NCBI RefSeq assembly: GCF_016405855.1
Contig: NZ_JAEFCA010000003.1
Span: 430,253-494,252, forward strand
Length of the DNA: 64,000 nt
Origin: Flavobacterium sp. IB48
Lineage (GTDB): Bacteria > Bacteroidota > Bacteroidia > Flavobacteriales > Flavobacteriaceae
Reading direction: 5' to 3'
Below, in pieces: positions 55,799-64,000 of the stretch. Made by a program: the position numbers and the translations under genes. The notes below the pieces were generated by a model. That model ran no database searches. It worked only from the letters and a program-made list of their open reading frames with translations, and was not told the origin of the DNA. Every line of letters starts with the position of its first letter. Position 1 is the first letter of the stretch.

Positions 55799-56452
55799 TT
55801 ATCTATGATCGAATCGTTTTGATAATCGATCTCCCGCAAACTGAATCACGAATACTAAAATGACCAATAGAGCCAAAACTGAATTCATTGTTACGGCATC
55901 ATAACCAATATATCCATATTGATATCCAACTTGTCCCAAACCTCCTGCTCCAACAGCTCCGCCCATTGCAGAATATCCGACAAGAGTAATTAAAGTAATT
56001 GAAGCCGCATTAATTAACGAAGGCAAAGCTTCTGGCAATAATACTTTGTAAACAATTTGCAAAGGAGTTGCTCCCAAAGCTCTTGCCGCTTCAATTAATC
56101 CTGACGGTAAACCTAGCAAGCTGTTTTCTACTAAACGAGCAATAAATGGCGCCGCACCAATACTCAACGGGACTAAAGCTGCACTCACACCAATTGAAGT
56201 TCCGACAATGGCACGTGTAAACGGAATCATCCAAACGATTAAAATAATAAATGGAATAGAACGAAAAACATTTACCACAACTGATAATGTTCTGTTTAAA
56301 ACTGGCTGTTCTAGAATTTGATTTTTACGAGTTAAGAACAATAAAATTCCAGTTGGAAGTCCTAACAAAAAACCGAAAAAGCCCGATACAAAAGTCATAA
56401 CAATGGTTTCCCACGTTCCTTTTAATAATAAATCTATAAGAGAATCAGACAT
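55799..56452 (-). CDS. metI: Methionine ABC transporter permease
   Basis: 217 residues with five membrane helices, the usual MetI size. The ABC-coupling EAA loop is [20 protein letters not shown] near residue 130; [20 protein letters not shown] near 175 is typical of MetI. It overlaps metN by 8 bases, so the two are translationally coupled. With MetN it forms the inner-membrane methionine importer. Confidence 0.95.
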   Translation of the reverse strand: MSDSLIDLLLKGTWETIVMTFVSGFFGFLLGLPTGILLFLTRKNQILEQPVLNRTLSVVVNVFRSIPFIILIVWMIPFTRAIVGTSIGVSAALVPLSIGAAPFIARLVENSLLGLPSGLIEAARALGATPLQIVYKVLLPEALPSLINAASITLITLVGYSAMGGAVGAGGLGQVGYQYGYIGYDAVTMNSVLALLVILVFVIQFAGDRLSKRFDHR

Positions 56453-57476
56453 AACCTATAATTTCTGTTTTAATATGTTTTGAATTAAAATACTGAATTG
56501 CCGCAGTGTAATTTTCGCGTTTTCCTGAAAGTTCAATCAGCATTACGCCAAAATTAACTTCGCCCGCCTGATCCATTTGTGCGCTTACAATTTTGAAATC
56601 GGTATCAAAAAGTCTTGAAACTTCTGATATAACCGGTTCATTAACCGATTTTCCTGTCATTTCTAATTTCAATAACGGATTCAAATTTCCGTTATCTTCT
56701 TTCTGTAATTTTTCCTGATAAACAGAAGGAACATCAATATGTAAAGACGAAGCAATAAACTCTTTTGTCAATTCATGTTTTGGGTCTGCGAAGATTTCTC
56801 CAACACTTCCTTGCTCGATCAATTTTCCATGACTGATTACCGCGACTTCATCACAAATCGATTTTACCACTTCCATTTGATGCGTAATCAATAAAACCGT
56901 AATATTCAGACGTTTGTTAATGTCTTTCAATAAATTTAAAATCGATCTTGTAGTTGCAGGATCTAGTGCGCTTGTAGCTTCATCAGACAAAAGTACTTTC
57001 GGATTATTGGCTAAAGTTCTTGCAATAGCTACTCTTTGTTTTTGTCCGCCCGAAAGACTTGCTGGATAATCGTTTGCTTTTTCGGCTAAACCAACTAATT
57101 GCAATAATTCTAAAACACGTGTTTTGATTTCGCCTTTTGAAGTTCCAGCCAATTCTAATGGAAAAGCCACATTGTCAAAAACAGTTCTAGAAGAAAGCAG
57201 ATTAAAATGCTGAAAAATCATTCCGATTTGTCTTCTTTCAATCGCTAATTCTGCGTTTGATAACTGCATTAAAGCTTTTCCGTCAACGATAATTTCGCCA
57301 GAAGTTGGTCTTTCCAACAAATTCACGCAGCGAATCAGCGTACTTTTTCCTGCTCCGGAAGTTCCAATTACACCAAAAATTTTCCCTTCAGGAACTGTCA
57401 AAGAGACATCAGACAAAGCCGAAACGATTTTGTCTTTCTGATGAAAAGTTTTGGTTACATTTTTTAATTCAATCAT
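56445..57476 (-). CDS. metN: Methionine ABC transporter ATP-binding protein
   Basis: 343 residues from the ATG at 57476 ([20 protein letters not shown]). An open frame runs 11 codons further, but that stretch overlaps the attenuator stem, so I reject it. Walker [11 protein letters not shown], signature [14 protein letters not shown], Walker [14 protein letters not shown], and the switch His in [12 protein letters not shown]-terminal NIL/ACT-like domain (about 255-343) binds methionine and inhibits transport in the E. coli homologue. It is the first structural gene of the operon, behind a leader peptide and terminator-like stem. Confidence 0.95.
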   Translation of the reverse strand: MIELKNVTKTFHQKDKIVSALSDVSLTVPEGKIFGVIGTSGAGKSTLIRCVNLLERPTSGEIIVDGKALMQLSNAELAIERRQIGMIFQHFNLLSSRTVFDNVAFPLELAGTSKGEIKTRVLELLQLVGLAEKANDYPASLSGGQKQRVAIARTLANNPKVLLSDEATSALDPATTRSILNLLKDINKRLNITVLLITHQMEVVKSICDEVAVISHGKLIEQGSVGEIFADPKHELTKEFIASSLHIDVPSVYQEKLQKEDNGNLNPLLKLEMTGKSVNEPVISEVSRLFDTDFKIVSAQMDQAGEVNFGVMLIELSGKRENYTAAIQYFNSKHIKTEIIGYV

Positions 57477-57494
57477 TTTTTGAGTTTTAAAAAC

Positions 57495-57531
57495 AAAAAA
57501 GCCTTTCATAAATCAGTTGAAAGGCTTTTTT
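57495..57531 (-). terminator. Attenuator-type terminator in the metN leader
   Basis: Read leftward: AAAAAAGCCTTTCA (57531-57518), a 9-base loop, then TGAAAGGCTTTTTTG, a 14-bp perfect stem with a T-run ending 19 bases before the metN ATG. It sits inside the 5' leader of the operon, 24 bases after the leader-ORF stop codon. Confidence 0.85.
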
Positions 57532-57555
57532 GAAATAAATTTTATCATTTTATAT

Positions 57556-57645
57556 TTAAGCCAGCTCAATAAATACCATAACAGTAGCACAGCACATCAT
57601 GCTGCGACGATAATAATTATTCATTTTCTGGTTCTGTTTCTTCAT
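57556..57645 (-). CDS. Putative 29-residue leader peptide for metNIQ
   Basis: An ATG at 57645 opens 29 codons ending TAA at 57558-57556. The peptide starts MKKQNQKMNNYYRRS and continues MMCCATVMVFIELA. It is enriched in Met (five) and has adjacent Met-Met and Cys-Cys codons near the end. The last codons (CTG GCT TAA) contain GGCTT, which can pair with AAGCC in the 5' arm of the downstream stem, as an anti-terminator would. It lies 9 bases past a -7 box, so it may be translated leaderless or nearly so. Attenuation is inference. Confidence 0.6.
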   Translation of the reverse strand: MKKQNQKMNNYYRRSMMCCATVMVFIELA

Positions 57646-57653
57646 AGCGAGTG

Positions 57654-57661
57654 CAAATTTA
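57654..57661 (-). promoter_or_regulatory. -7 promoter element of the metNIQ leader
   Basis: Read leftward, TAAATTTG (57661-57654) matches TAnnTTTG and is followed by CACTCGCT and then the leader-peptide ATG at 57645. A convincing -33 TTG at normal spacing is not seen. Confidence 0.45.
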
Positions 57662-57740
57662 AATAGTTATTTTCAATTTTAACGCATAAATTATCAAAAC
57701 TTTTATTAACCTATCAATTTAGTAGGTTATTTTAAGGCTT

Positions 57741-57787
57741 TAAATAAAAAAATCCAAATTCCAATTTGAAGTTTGGAACTTGGATTT
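57741..57787 (-). terminator. Terminator of the lipoprotein pair
   Basis: AAATCCAAATTCCAA (57750-57764) pairs with TTGGAACTTGGATTT (57773-57787), 14 of 15. Read leftward it is followed by a T-rich run. It lies 22 bases beyond the stop codon of the gene ending at 57810. Confidence 0.75.
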
Positions 57788-57809
57788 AAAAGTATTGAGA
57801 GTCAAAATC

Positions 57810-58814
57810 TTAATTGTTCTGTTCTGCAATTACAGATTTATTCAATTTAATAACTCTAATTTTTTTATTGGTATTATCAGATAAGAAAATACGGTCATCA
57901 AGCTGTGCCGTACCAACAATAGTCCCAAATGGATTTTTTCCTAAAATATCAGAAGCGCTTAAAACCGCTTTGTAATTCATTTTATTGAACTCTGCTTTTG
58001 GATACAATTTTAAATAAGAAGCACTTCCAATATTTTCTGAAGTAACTGCCCAATCCTTACTAAAAGATACTGCAATTGGTTTAATATCCAAAAATTGCAC
58101 TTTTTGCGGCTCTATAGGAGTTGTAAGCGAAGCTTCTGCATTAGCTTTTATATTGGCTATATTATAATACAAATAGCTTTTTGCATCTCTTCCTGCTACT
58201 ACCAAATTTCCGTCAAGAATATCTAATGAATACACTTCTGTCCATCCGTTTAAAGTATTTAATTTGGCAATAGGTTTTAAATTCCAATCGCTGGTTTCTG
58301 TAATTTGAGAAGCGTCAAGAACTTTTATGCTTTTTTCTTTTTCTTTTACAAACACCAATCCGTCTTTTGCTACAACACCAAAAACGTGTACAAAAGTTTG
58401 CCACCATTGACCGTTTCCTACCGTACTGATTCCCGCATTTGTAGTTTCATCAAAAACAAATAATCTCGATTCTGTACTTCCTACATAAATGCGACCGTTA
58501 TCAACGCTAACAGATGTTAAGCTCGTTAAAGGAATTGTTGTTGTTCCTTTTTTGTACTCTTTAATTGTTTTAATATGAGCTAATGTTAGTGCATTAAAAA
58601 CTTCCAATACATTTCCGTTAATAACGTATAATTTCTCATTTGCAATTGCAATTCCTTTTGGATCGAATGCTTCTGTGCTTCCTGGAATATTTTCGTTAGT
58701 AATAGAAGCTTCATCTGTTGGATAATAATAGGTATAATCTTTAGATGCTACATCGTCTTTACTGCAATTTGTAAACAAACAAAGCGCTAAAATTAGGGGC
58801 AGAATATGTTTCAT
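57810..58814 (-). CDS. Lipoprotein, probable beta-propeller, unknown function
   Basis: 334 residues from the ATG at 58814, chosen because it begins a lipoprotein signal (MKHILPLILALCLFTNC, Cys at 17). The remainder is beta-rich with repeated strands of the type GIAIANEKLYVINGNVLEVF, SVDNGRIYVGSTESRLFVFD and DGNLVVAGRDAKSYLYY, suggesting a six- or seven-bladed propeller. I recognise no exact family. It follows the metzincin-motif lipoprotein by 14 bases, so the two likely act together on the cell surface. Confidence 0.7.
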   Translation of the reverse strand: MKHILPLILALCLFTNCSKDDVASKDYTYYYPTDEASITNENIPGSTEAFDPKGIAIANEKLYVINGNVLEVFNALTLAHIKTIKEYKKGTTTIPLTSLTSVSVDNGRIYVGSTESRLFVFDETTNAGISTVGNGQWWQTFVHVFGVVAKDGLVFVKEKEKSIKVLDASQITETSDWNLKPIAKLNTLNGWTEVYSLDILDGNLVVAGRDAKSYLYYNIANIKANAEASLTTPIEPQKVQFLDIKPIAVSFSKDWAVTSENIGSASYLKLYPKAEFNKMNYKAVLSASDILGKNPFGTIVGTAQLDDRIFLSDNTNKKIRVIKLNKSVIAEQNN

Positions 58815-58828
58815 GTTTAATTTATATT

Positions 58829-60043
58829 TTAGTTCCATTTTCCTTCACCTTTATATTTCAGCAAAAATGGATTTTTAGGATTAATGGTAAATACTGGTTT
58901 TTTATAAGTTCCTTTTACATAAGCCGTTTTTGCATATGTTTTTAAAACTTCTGGATCTGTAAACGGAAGATCATTTAAGTAAATCAGGTATTTATAAAAA
59001 TGAGTAAGCATTTCCTGTTGGCCACCGCCTTCGCCACTATTTGCTAAATTACTGCTATGGCTAAAACCGATGTGATGCGAATATTCGTGAGACCAAACCG
59101 ACATTTCTCCTAACCAATGTCCAGTTACATAACCCGACTCCCATTGCGAAGCCAGATTTCCTCCGCCCCAAGCAGAATCTCCTCCTACCATAGCCATCCA
59201 AACGGTTCTTTTATCAAGATAGTTCCAATATATTTTTTCGATTTCTTCTTTAGAATAGTAATCGTAAACTCCATCAACATCTTCAGCATTTCCATGCCAA
59301 TTTAATGCACCGTTTATAGCTGTCCCTGCAGTCGTTGCCTGTTCTTGTTTGTATCTGTCAAAGTTGATGAAAGTATCATAATACAAAGGATGGCTTAACG
59401 CATACGAATAGTTAATAATCATCGTAATTGCTTCTTTTGCTAAAGCTGGATTCATTGGAAGAAATTTACCCAATTCATTAATGTGGTATCCATCATGAAA
59501 CTGAACTAAATGCGTCGATTTTATCTTTTTGATTTTCTTAAACAAAGGATCTTCCGATTCTATAAAAAACTCAATTGCTCCAGACGAAAATCCGTCGATT
59601 TTATCGATTGTTACCGTATTTCCTGTTTCTAGCAAATAATCATTTTTCTGCTCCGTTAAAGGAATTTTATGAAACGAACGATGAAAAGCTGGAACTTTTG
59701 AAAAATTAAAAAGCAAAAACTTCTTATCGTAATTCGCCAATTTTGCGTACACCTTAACATCTGTCAGTCCAACTGGAGAATAAAGTGAAACTTGTACAGA
59801 ATCTTTTCCTTTTAAAATAACTTGAAAAGGTTCGTTTACTCTAAACCAGCGATCTGCTTTATTGTACATGATTGAAGGATCTTCGTCGTCTTCAAACATA
59901 GTCATTGGTTTATTTTCTGCGGGTAAAGCTGTAGCATCTATGCTTGGCAGGTAACTTGGTTTGTAGTTTTCGCCATCATCACTACAGCCAAAAATAATAC
60001 TTGCCAATAGGGCAAATACAAAAAAGTGAGTGTTTTTTCTCAT
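58829..60043 (-). CDS. Metzincin-motif lipoprotein (putative zinc protease)
   Basis: 404 residues from the ATG at 60043 (MRKNTHFFVFALLASIIFGC, lipobox Cys at 20); 22 codons are open further upstream. Residues about 319-329 read HEYSHHIGFSH, a full HExxHxxGxxH zinc site as in metzincin peptidases, preceded by GEMSVWS. An N-terminal beta region (about 40-190) is followed by an alpha-rich catalytic part. I do not recognise the subfamily. It probably sits on the cell surface or facing the periplasm, co-transcribed with the propeller lipoprotein. Confidence 0.72.
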   Translation of the reverse strand: MRKNTHFFVFALLASIIFGCSDDGENYKPSYLPSIDATALPAENKPMTMFEDDEDPSIMYNKADRWFRVNEPFQVILKGKDSVQVSLYSPVGLTDVKVYAKLANYDKKFLLFNFSKVPAFHRSFHKIPLTEQKNDYLLETGNTVTIDKIDGFSSGAIEFFIESEDPLFKKIKKIKSTHLVQFHDGYHINELGKFLPMNPALAKEAITMIINYSYALSHPLYYDTFINFDRYKQEQATTAGTAINGALNWHGNAEDVDGVYDYYSKEEIEKIYWNYLDKRTVWMAMVGGDSAWGGGNLASQWESGYVTGHWLGEMSVWSHEYSHHIGFSHSSNLANSGEGGGQQEMLTHFYKYLIYLNDLPFTDPEVLKTYAKTAYVKGTYKKPVFTINPKNPFLLKYKGEGKWN

Positions 60044-60219
60044 CAGTAAGTAAAGTAGGTTTGGGGTTAAAATATCATGCAAAACTATAAATATGCTCGA
60101 TAAAAACAAGCATATTGCAAGAAAAATATGAATATAAAGTATACTAATAGTAAATTTTTGTATACTATTTCTATACTTAAAACTTTTTTAATGTTTTGAT
60201 TTTCAAACATTTCATCTTG

Positions 60220-61137
60220 TCATTTTTCTTTTATTTTTTTTGAAGAAAGGCTAATATACAATCCTAATATTACGAAAACAACACCAAGAAAAGTATAAAA
60301 AGTCAATGGTTCCTCGACAACTAAGTAAGCGATTAAAAAACCGAATATTGGACACAAGAAAAGCCAATACGAAGCTTTTATCGGATTTATTTTTAAGAGA
60401 TAAAGCCAAAGCTGAATGGCTCCAATAGAAACTGCAATTGCCAGCCAAAAAGTGGAAAGCCAGAAATTTAAATCTAAATTATTTTGATCTGATTTATAAG
60501 TTAAAACCAAGACAGGAAAAAGAAATACAGCTCCAATTATGGTTTGCCAGCCATTTATGGTTAAAATATGCAAATCATTCCATTCTTGCCTAGAATAATA
60601 AATTGTTCCTAATGAATATGCAATCATACTAACTAGAAGAATCAGTATTCCGCTGGGAGTTGCGAAGCTGCTTTGTAATAAAGGATAGGCCGCAAAAAAA
60701 ACACCCGTAAGACAAAGCAATAAGCTAATAATATTTTTAAAATCGATTTTATGAGATAACCAAACTGCCGAAATCAAAACAATAAAAACAGGATTAGTTG
60801 CTACTGCCAAACTCCCTAAACCAGCGGATACTTTTTGCATAGCAAGAACATACAAACCCAAATAAAAAGTAATATTGAGCAAACCATAAATACTGATTTG
60901 AATCCATTCTTTTCTTTGAGGCAGACGTTTTGCCATTATAAGATGCGAAATAAGAAGCATAATGCATCCAGCGATTAGAAATCTAAAAATAGAAATTACA
61001 AAAGGCTGAGCAGAATGAAGTCCAATTTTTGTAGCTGTAGATGCAGAAGCCCACAAAAAGGAAAAAAAAATTCCGATAAAAATGATTTTGAGTTCTTTAA
61101 ATTTACTCAAAATTGGAGACACTTTTTCTTTAATCAT
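60220..61137 (-). CDS. EamA/DMT-family permease
   Basis: 305 residues, ten membrane helices in two EamA repeats (about 15-150 and 160-300), e.g. FFSFLWASASTATKIGLHSA and WLFLCPIFGFLIAYLVVEEP. Substrates of the family are very varied (amino acids, sugars, nucleotide sugars). Its ATG shares one base with the nagA stop codon (TAATG), so translation is coupled to the sialidase-nagA transcript; an amino-sugar or sialic-acid-related substrate is possible but not shown. Confidence 0.88.
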   Translation of the reverse strand: MIKEKVSPILSKFKELKIIFIGIFFSFLWASASTATKIGLHSAQPFVISIFRFLIAGCIMLLISHLIMAKRLPQRKEWIQISIYGLLNITFYLGLYVLAMQKVSAGLGSLAVATNPVFIVLISAVWLSHKIDFKNIISLLLCLTGVFFAAYPLLQSSFATPSGILILLVSMIAYSLGTIYYSRQEWNDLHILTINGWQTIIGAVFLFPVLVLTYKSDQNNLDLNFWLSTFWLAIAVSIGAIQLWLYLLKINPIKASYWLFLCPIFGFLIAYLVVEEPLTFYTFLGVVFVILGLYISLSSKKIKEK

Positions 61138-62276
61138 TAGGAAATAGAACTGTCGGTTTTAGAAAAATCAAGCGTTTCTATTTCACTTAAATCAGCATTG
61201 AATTGGACAAAACTGGCAGGAAAACCAGGCTTTATTTTGCCGATTTTTTCTTGCATACCAATAGCAGAAGCTACCCTTGTAGTTGCCATTTTTATTGCTT
61301 CATCAGCCGAAACATTCAGATGATTGTAAGCATTTTGCACCGCTTCTGTCATTGATATTGTAGCTCCCGCCAGATTGCCGTCTTCGTTTCTGTAAAAACC
61401 ATTTTCTAAATGCGCGTCAAAATTGTCCCACTTAAAATTGGCTACTTTTCGCCCTAAAAAAGTTGCATCGCTTATTAGGAAGAATTTTTCTTGTTTTAAC
61501 TTGTAAGCTACTTTTGCTGCTGCATAATCGCAATGTGCACCATCTAGAATAACTGGAGCATAAACTTCTTCATTTTCAAAAACAGCTCCAACCAAACCTG
61601 GTTCGCGGTGGCCAAACTGCGTCATGGCATTAAACAAATGTGTCACAAGATTTATTCCTTTAGAGAAATAAAATTGTGCTTCTTTGTGTGTTATGGTCGA
61701 ATGGCCAATCGAGATCGTAAATCCGCTCTCGATTAGCATATTCAATTGTTCTTCTGTAAAACATTCGGGTGCAATTGTAATAACTTTTATAACATCTTTT
61801 CCCTTTCTGATTATTTCTTCTAATTCTTCATTCGTTGGCTTTCTCACCTGATCAATACTGTGGGCGCCACGTCTTAACGGATTTAAAAACGGACCTTCCA
61901 AATGCATTCCGACAACGCCATTTTTGTGCTTTTGCATGTATTCTCGAACTGCTTCAATTCCGTTGAGAATAGTTTCTCTCGAAGAAGAAATCAAACAAGG
62001 TAAAACATGTGTTGTGCCATACTTCATGCTTGCATCATAAATATCCTGAATGGTTTCTTCATTTGGAGTCTGACTGAAATAGTACTTTTCTCCTCCATTA
62101 ATCTGAATATCTATAAATCCTGCAGCGAGATGATTTCCTCCCAAATTAATTTGCTCAATGTCATTTGGTATTTCTTGGTGTACTGAAATAATAGTCCCGT
62201 TTTCAATAATTACGGCCCCATTTTCAATTACTTCATCTCCTGTATGCACAATCGCATTTACAATTGCTTGTTTCAT
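61137..62276 (-). CDS. nagA: N-acetylglucosamine-6-phosphate deacetylase
   Basis: 379 residues, amidohydrolase fold. Metal and substrate motifs: GFIDIQINGGEKYYFS, MHLEGPFLNPLRRGAHS (metal Glu), SIGHSTITHKEA, THLFNAMTQFGHREPGLVG, VILDGAHCDY and FLISDATFLG (catalytic Asp). It converts GlcNAc-6P to GlcN-6P and acetate in the cytoplasm, the step after MurQ in MurNAc salvage and after GlcNAc kinase. It lies between a sialidase and an EamA permease with gaps of 9 bases and a 1-base overlap. Confidence 0.95.
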   Translation of the reverse strand: MKQAIVNAIVHTGDEVIENGAVIIENGTIISVHQEIPNDIEQINLGGNHLAAGFIDIQINGGEKYYFSQTPNEETIQDIYDASMKYGTTHVLPCLISSSRETILNGIEAVREYMQKHKNGVVGMHLEGPFLNPLRRGAHSIDQVRKPTNEELEEIIRKGKDVIKVITIAPECFTEEQLNMLIESGFTISIGHSTITHKEAQFYFSKGINLVTHLFNAMTQFGHREPGLVGAVFENEEVYAPVILDGAHCDYAAAKVAYKLKQEKFFLISDATFLGRKVANFKWDNFDAHLENGFYRNEDGNLAGATISMTEAVQNAYNHLNVSADEAIKMATTRVASAIGMQEKIGKIKPGFPASFVQFNADLSEIETLDFSKTDSSIS

Positions 62277-62285
62277 GTTTTAATT

Positions 62286-64000
62286 TTATTTCTTTATAAT
62301 TTTACTGTTAAGTCCAGTATTTGAATCTTTTACATTTAAAAGATAAATTCCTTGAGGCTGGTCTGCCAATGAAAATGATATCTCTTTTTCGTTCAAATTT
62401 AAAACGGAAGTTCGAATTAATTTCCCAGTTAAATCGAATAATTTAATTGCAGCAATTCCAGAAGCATTATTTACTTTGATTTTAACTATATCCTTAACAG
62501 GATTTGGACTTACTTCAACACTAAATTCGTTATTTTCTATTACAGTATTTTCTGTTACTTTTTTTGCTGATAAAGAACTTGATGGAGGCAAAAATGTATC
62601 AGCTCCGCTTGTAAGCCAGTTTAATGAGAAACGGACAAAATACATCTGATAAGTTGAGCTTTCGCCATTTTCATAATAAATGCCAATTGTTCCGTCTGGC
62701 AAAATAGTAAGACTTGAATAAGCAGATGCTCCAGGAAATATTGTTTTTGGCGAACCCCAAGTTGTTCCTTCATCTGTACTCATTTGCACGCTTACATTTT
62801 TACGGCTGCTTGAAAATGGAATCGAATGTAATAAGCGATTTTTATCGTAACCATCAAGTGTTGAAGTATAACGAATAAAATCACCATCACAATTTGGATC
62901 TGTTATACTTGTTTGATTATAAGCTGTTCCCCATGTTGCTCCTTTATCTGTCGAGATATTAAAACGGCGTGTTCCCGGATTTCTTATACTCATCATAATG
63001 TTTCCGTTATTCAATTCTACCACTTTTGCTTCATCTCCATCTATTTCTGCTCTATTTGTCGATGCTGTCCAAGTAATACCGTGATCGGCACTTGTAATTA
63101 AATAATTACTAATGCGTTCTGTTCCTGAAACATTTTCTCGAACTGCAATTGTGGCAACAATTTTACCATCACGTAATTGATGTGCTCTACCAGAAGCAAC
63201 AAACAATCCTTTCCAATTTGGGTTTGGTCCGTAGATCTGACTCGTAATATCTACAGGACTTCCCCAAGTTACGCCGTTATCCGTACTATGAATTACCAAA
63301 ACCTTTGCAGGAACCGCATTAGTTGAAGCAAAAAATCCTTTATCTGCAGAAACTAAACACAATAATTCTCCTGTCGATTTATCTAAGACCAAAGCCGCAT
63401 CTCCTGCTCCGGTTGCCGCTCCAAAATTGGCAATTGTTAATGGTGAAGACCAAGTTTTTCCGTTATCGGTACTTCTGCGCACAACAGGATCTATTTTTGC
63501 CGATAAATCTCCTGAGCCATTCCATCTTTTATCTGTTACCGTTACCAGCGAACCATCGGCAGCAGTGATGATTGCTGGAATACGATAACTTGCAGAACCT
63601 GCATCTCCAGGCGTAAATAAAAGCGTATTGGTTAATAATATTACTCGGTTTCCAGATACTGTATTTGAGGCTACATTATAAGTTATTCCGTTTGCAACAA
63701 TTGACTCGCAGGTTGCATCTAATAAATTTCCTTCAGTTGCTCCAGCTGAAACATCGTAAGTAATCCAAAAATAATTATCTCCAGAAGCCAATGCTTTTGA
63801 TCCGTTTACAATAAGATTTCCGCTAGAAGGTGTAACATTTCCAAATAATGTTGCTGTTGTCGGATTAAAAATTGCTGTGCTTCCGCTTGAATATATTTTA
63901 ATATTTGTAACGTCGCTAATATTGGTAGTTCCTGCCATAGTAAACTTTAAAGCACTTACCGTCAACGGATTTAAATTGCCCGAAACAGAAGCTTTTACCG
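62286..64000 (-). CDS. Exo-sialidase with type IX sorting domain, N-terminus cut off
   Basis: The frame is open through the right edge, so the N-terminus is missing; about 571 residues are visible. First comes part of a beta-domain (TTNISDVTNIKIYSSGSTAI), then the sialidase propeller with the YRIP motif (ASYRIPAIITA) and five Asp boxes (RSTDNGKTW, HSTDNGVTW, SADHGITW, STDKGATW, STDEGTTW). The C-terminal 80 residues (VSPNPVKDIVKIKVNN, ending SKIIKK) form a type A T9SS signal. It would release terminal sialic acid from glycans outside the cell. The next gene in the operon is nagA. Confidence 0.92.
   Translation of the reverse strand, partial: VKASVSGNLNPLTVSALKFTMAGTTNISDVTNIKIYSSGSTAIFNPTTATLFGNVTPSSGNLIVNGSKALASGDNYFWITYDVSAGATEGNLLDATCESIVANGITYNVASNTVSGNRVILLTNTLLFTPGDAGSASYRIPAIITAADGSLVTVTDKRWNGSGDLSAKIDPVVRRSTDNGKTWSSPLTIANFGAATGAGDAALVLDKSTGELLCLVSADKGFFASTNAVPAKVLVIHSTDNGVTWGSPVDITSQIYGPNPNWKGLFVASGRAHQLRDGKIVATIAVRENVSGTERISNYLITSADHGITWTASTNRAEIDGDEAKVVELNNGNIMMSIRNPGTRRFNISTDKGATWGTAYNQTSITDPNCDGDFIRYTSTLDGYDKNRLLHSIPFSSSRKNVSVQMSTDEGTTWGSPKTIFPGASAYSSLTILPDGTIGIYYENGESSTYQMYFVRFSLNWLTSGADTFLPPSSSLSAKKVTENTVIENNEFSVEVSPNPVKDIVKIKVNNASGIAAIKLFDLTGKLIRTSVLNLNEKEISFSLADQPQGIYLLNVKDSNTGLNSKIIKK

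Noticed and set aside
57556..57800. A SAM-I riboswitch in front of metN
   Set aside because: I looked for the S-box blocks (GCAACC, GGTGCTAAATCC) and they are absent; a leader ORF and terminator are found instead.

Overview
The window looks like chromosomal DNA of a Flavobacterium-type member of the Bacteroidota. It is AT-rich. It carries a SusC/SusD pair, a type IX secretion C-terminal signal, Bacteroidetes-type -7 boxes (TAnnTTTG), A-rich start regions and many Flavobacterium-style palindromic intergenic repeats. I saw no tRNA, rRNA, CRISPR array, IS element or prophage.

Layout. 1-6.6 kb (minus): a DUF763 fragment, an AI-2E family permease, a potassium-channel-like protein and a three-gene efflux operon (TolC, HlyD/EmrA, DHA2 MFS). 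6.7-8.7 kb: cupin plus quinone-oxidoreductase-like genes, divergent from an HxlR regulator across a twin palindrome. 8.8-11.8 kb (minus): a SAM-I riboswitch, a possible 26-residue small ORF, a periplasmic TlpA-like thioredoxin and a class V aminotransferase/cysteine desulfurase-like enzyme. 11.9-16 kb: a five-PAS histidine kinase, its receiver protein and two small proteins. 16-18.7 kb (plus): AraC regulator, YgiD-like dioxygenase and an alpha/beta hydrolase. 18.8-20.6 kb (minus): a TonB-dependent receptor with what looks like a MocR gene relic upstream.

20.8-46.7 kb is the centre of the window: two back-to-back gene sets around a DeoR-family regulator, apparently for salvage of peptidoglycan amino sugars. 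Leftward are a GHL10 hydrolase, GH20 hexosaminidase, AmiE-like serine hydrolase and NamZ exo-muramidase, plus an esterase and a D-lactate dehydrogenase-like FAD/Fe-S oxidase. Rightward are SusC, SusD, a second NamZ, MurQ etherase, a MurT-like sodium symporter, a NagZ-AmiE fusion and a DUF5009 acyltransferase-like protein. Outer enzymes would release MurNAc and GlcNAc. After uptake and phosphorylation, MurQ splits MurNAc-6P into GlcNAc-6P and D-lactate, the oxidase could burn the lactate, and NagA (61-62 kb) would deacetylate GlcNAc-6P. The sugar kinase is not in the window.

47-54.7 kb: a MocR-type regulator, a large-subunit catalase, and LigD and Ku meeting tail to tail (non-homologous end joining). 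54.8-57.7 kb (minus): the methionine transporter metNIQ, preceded by what looks like a leader-peptide attenuator. 57.8-60.1 kb: two lipoproteins, one with a metzincin motif. 60.2-64 kb (minus): a sialidase with a type IX sorting signal (truncated by the window edge), nagA and an EamA permease.
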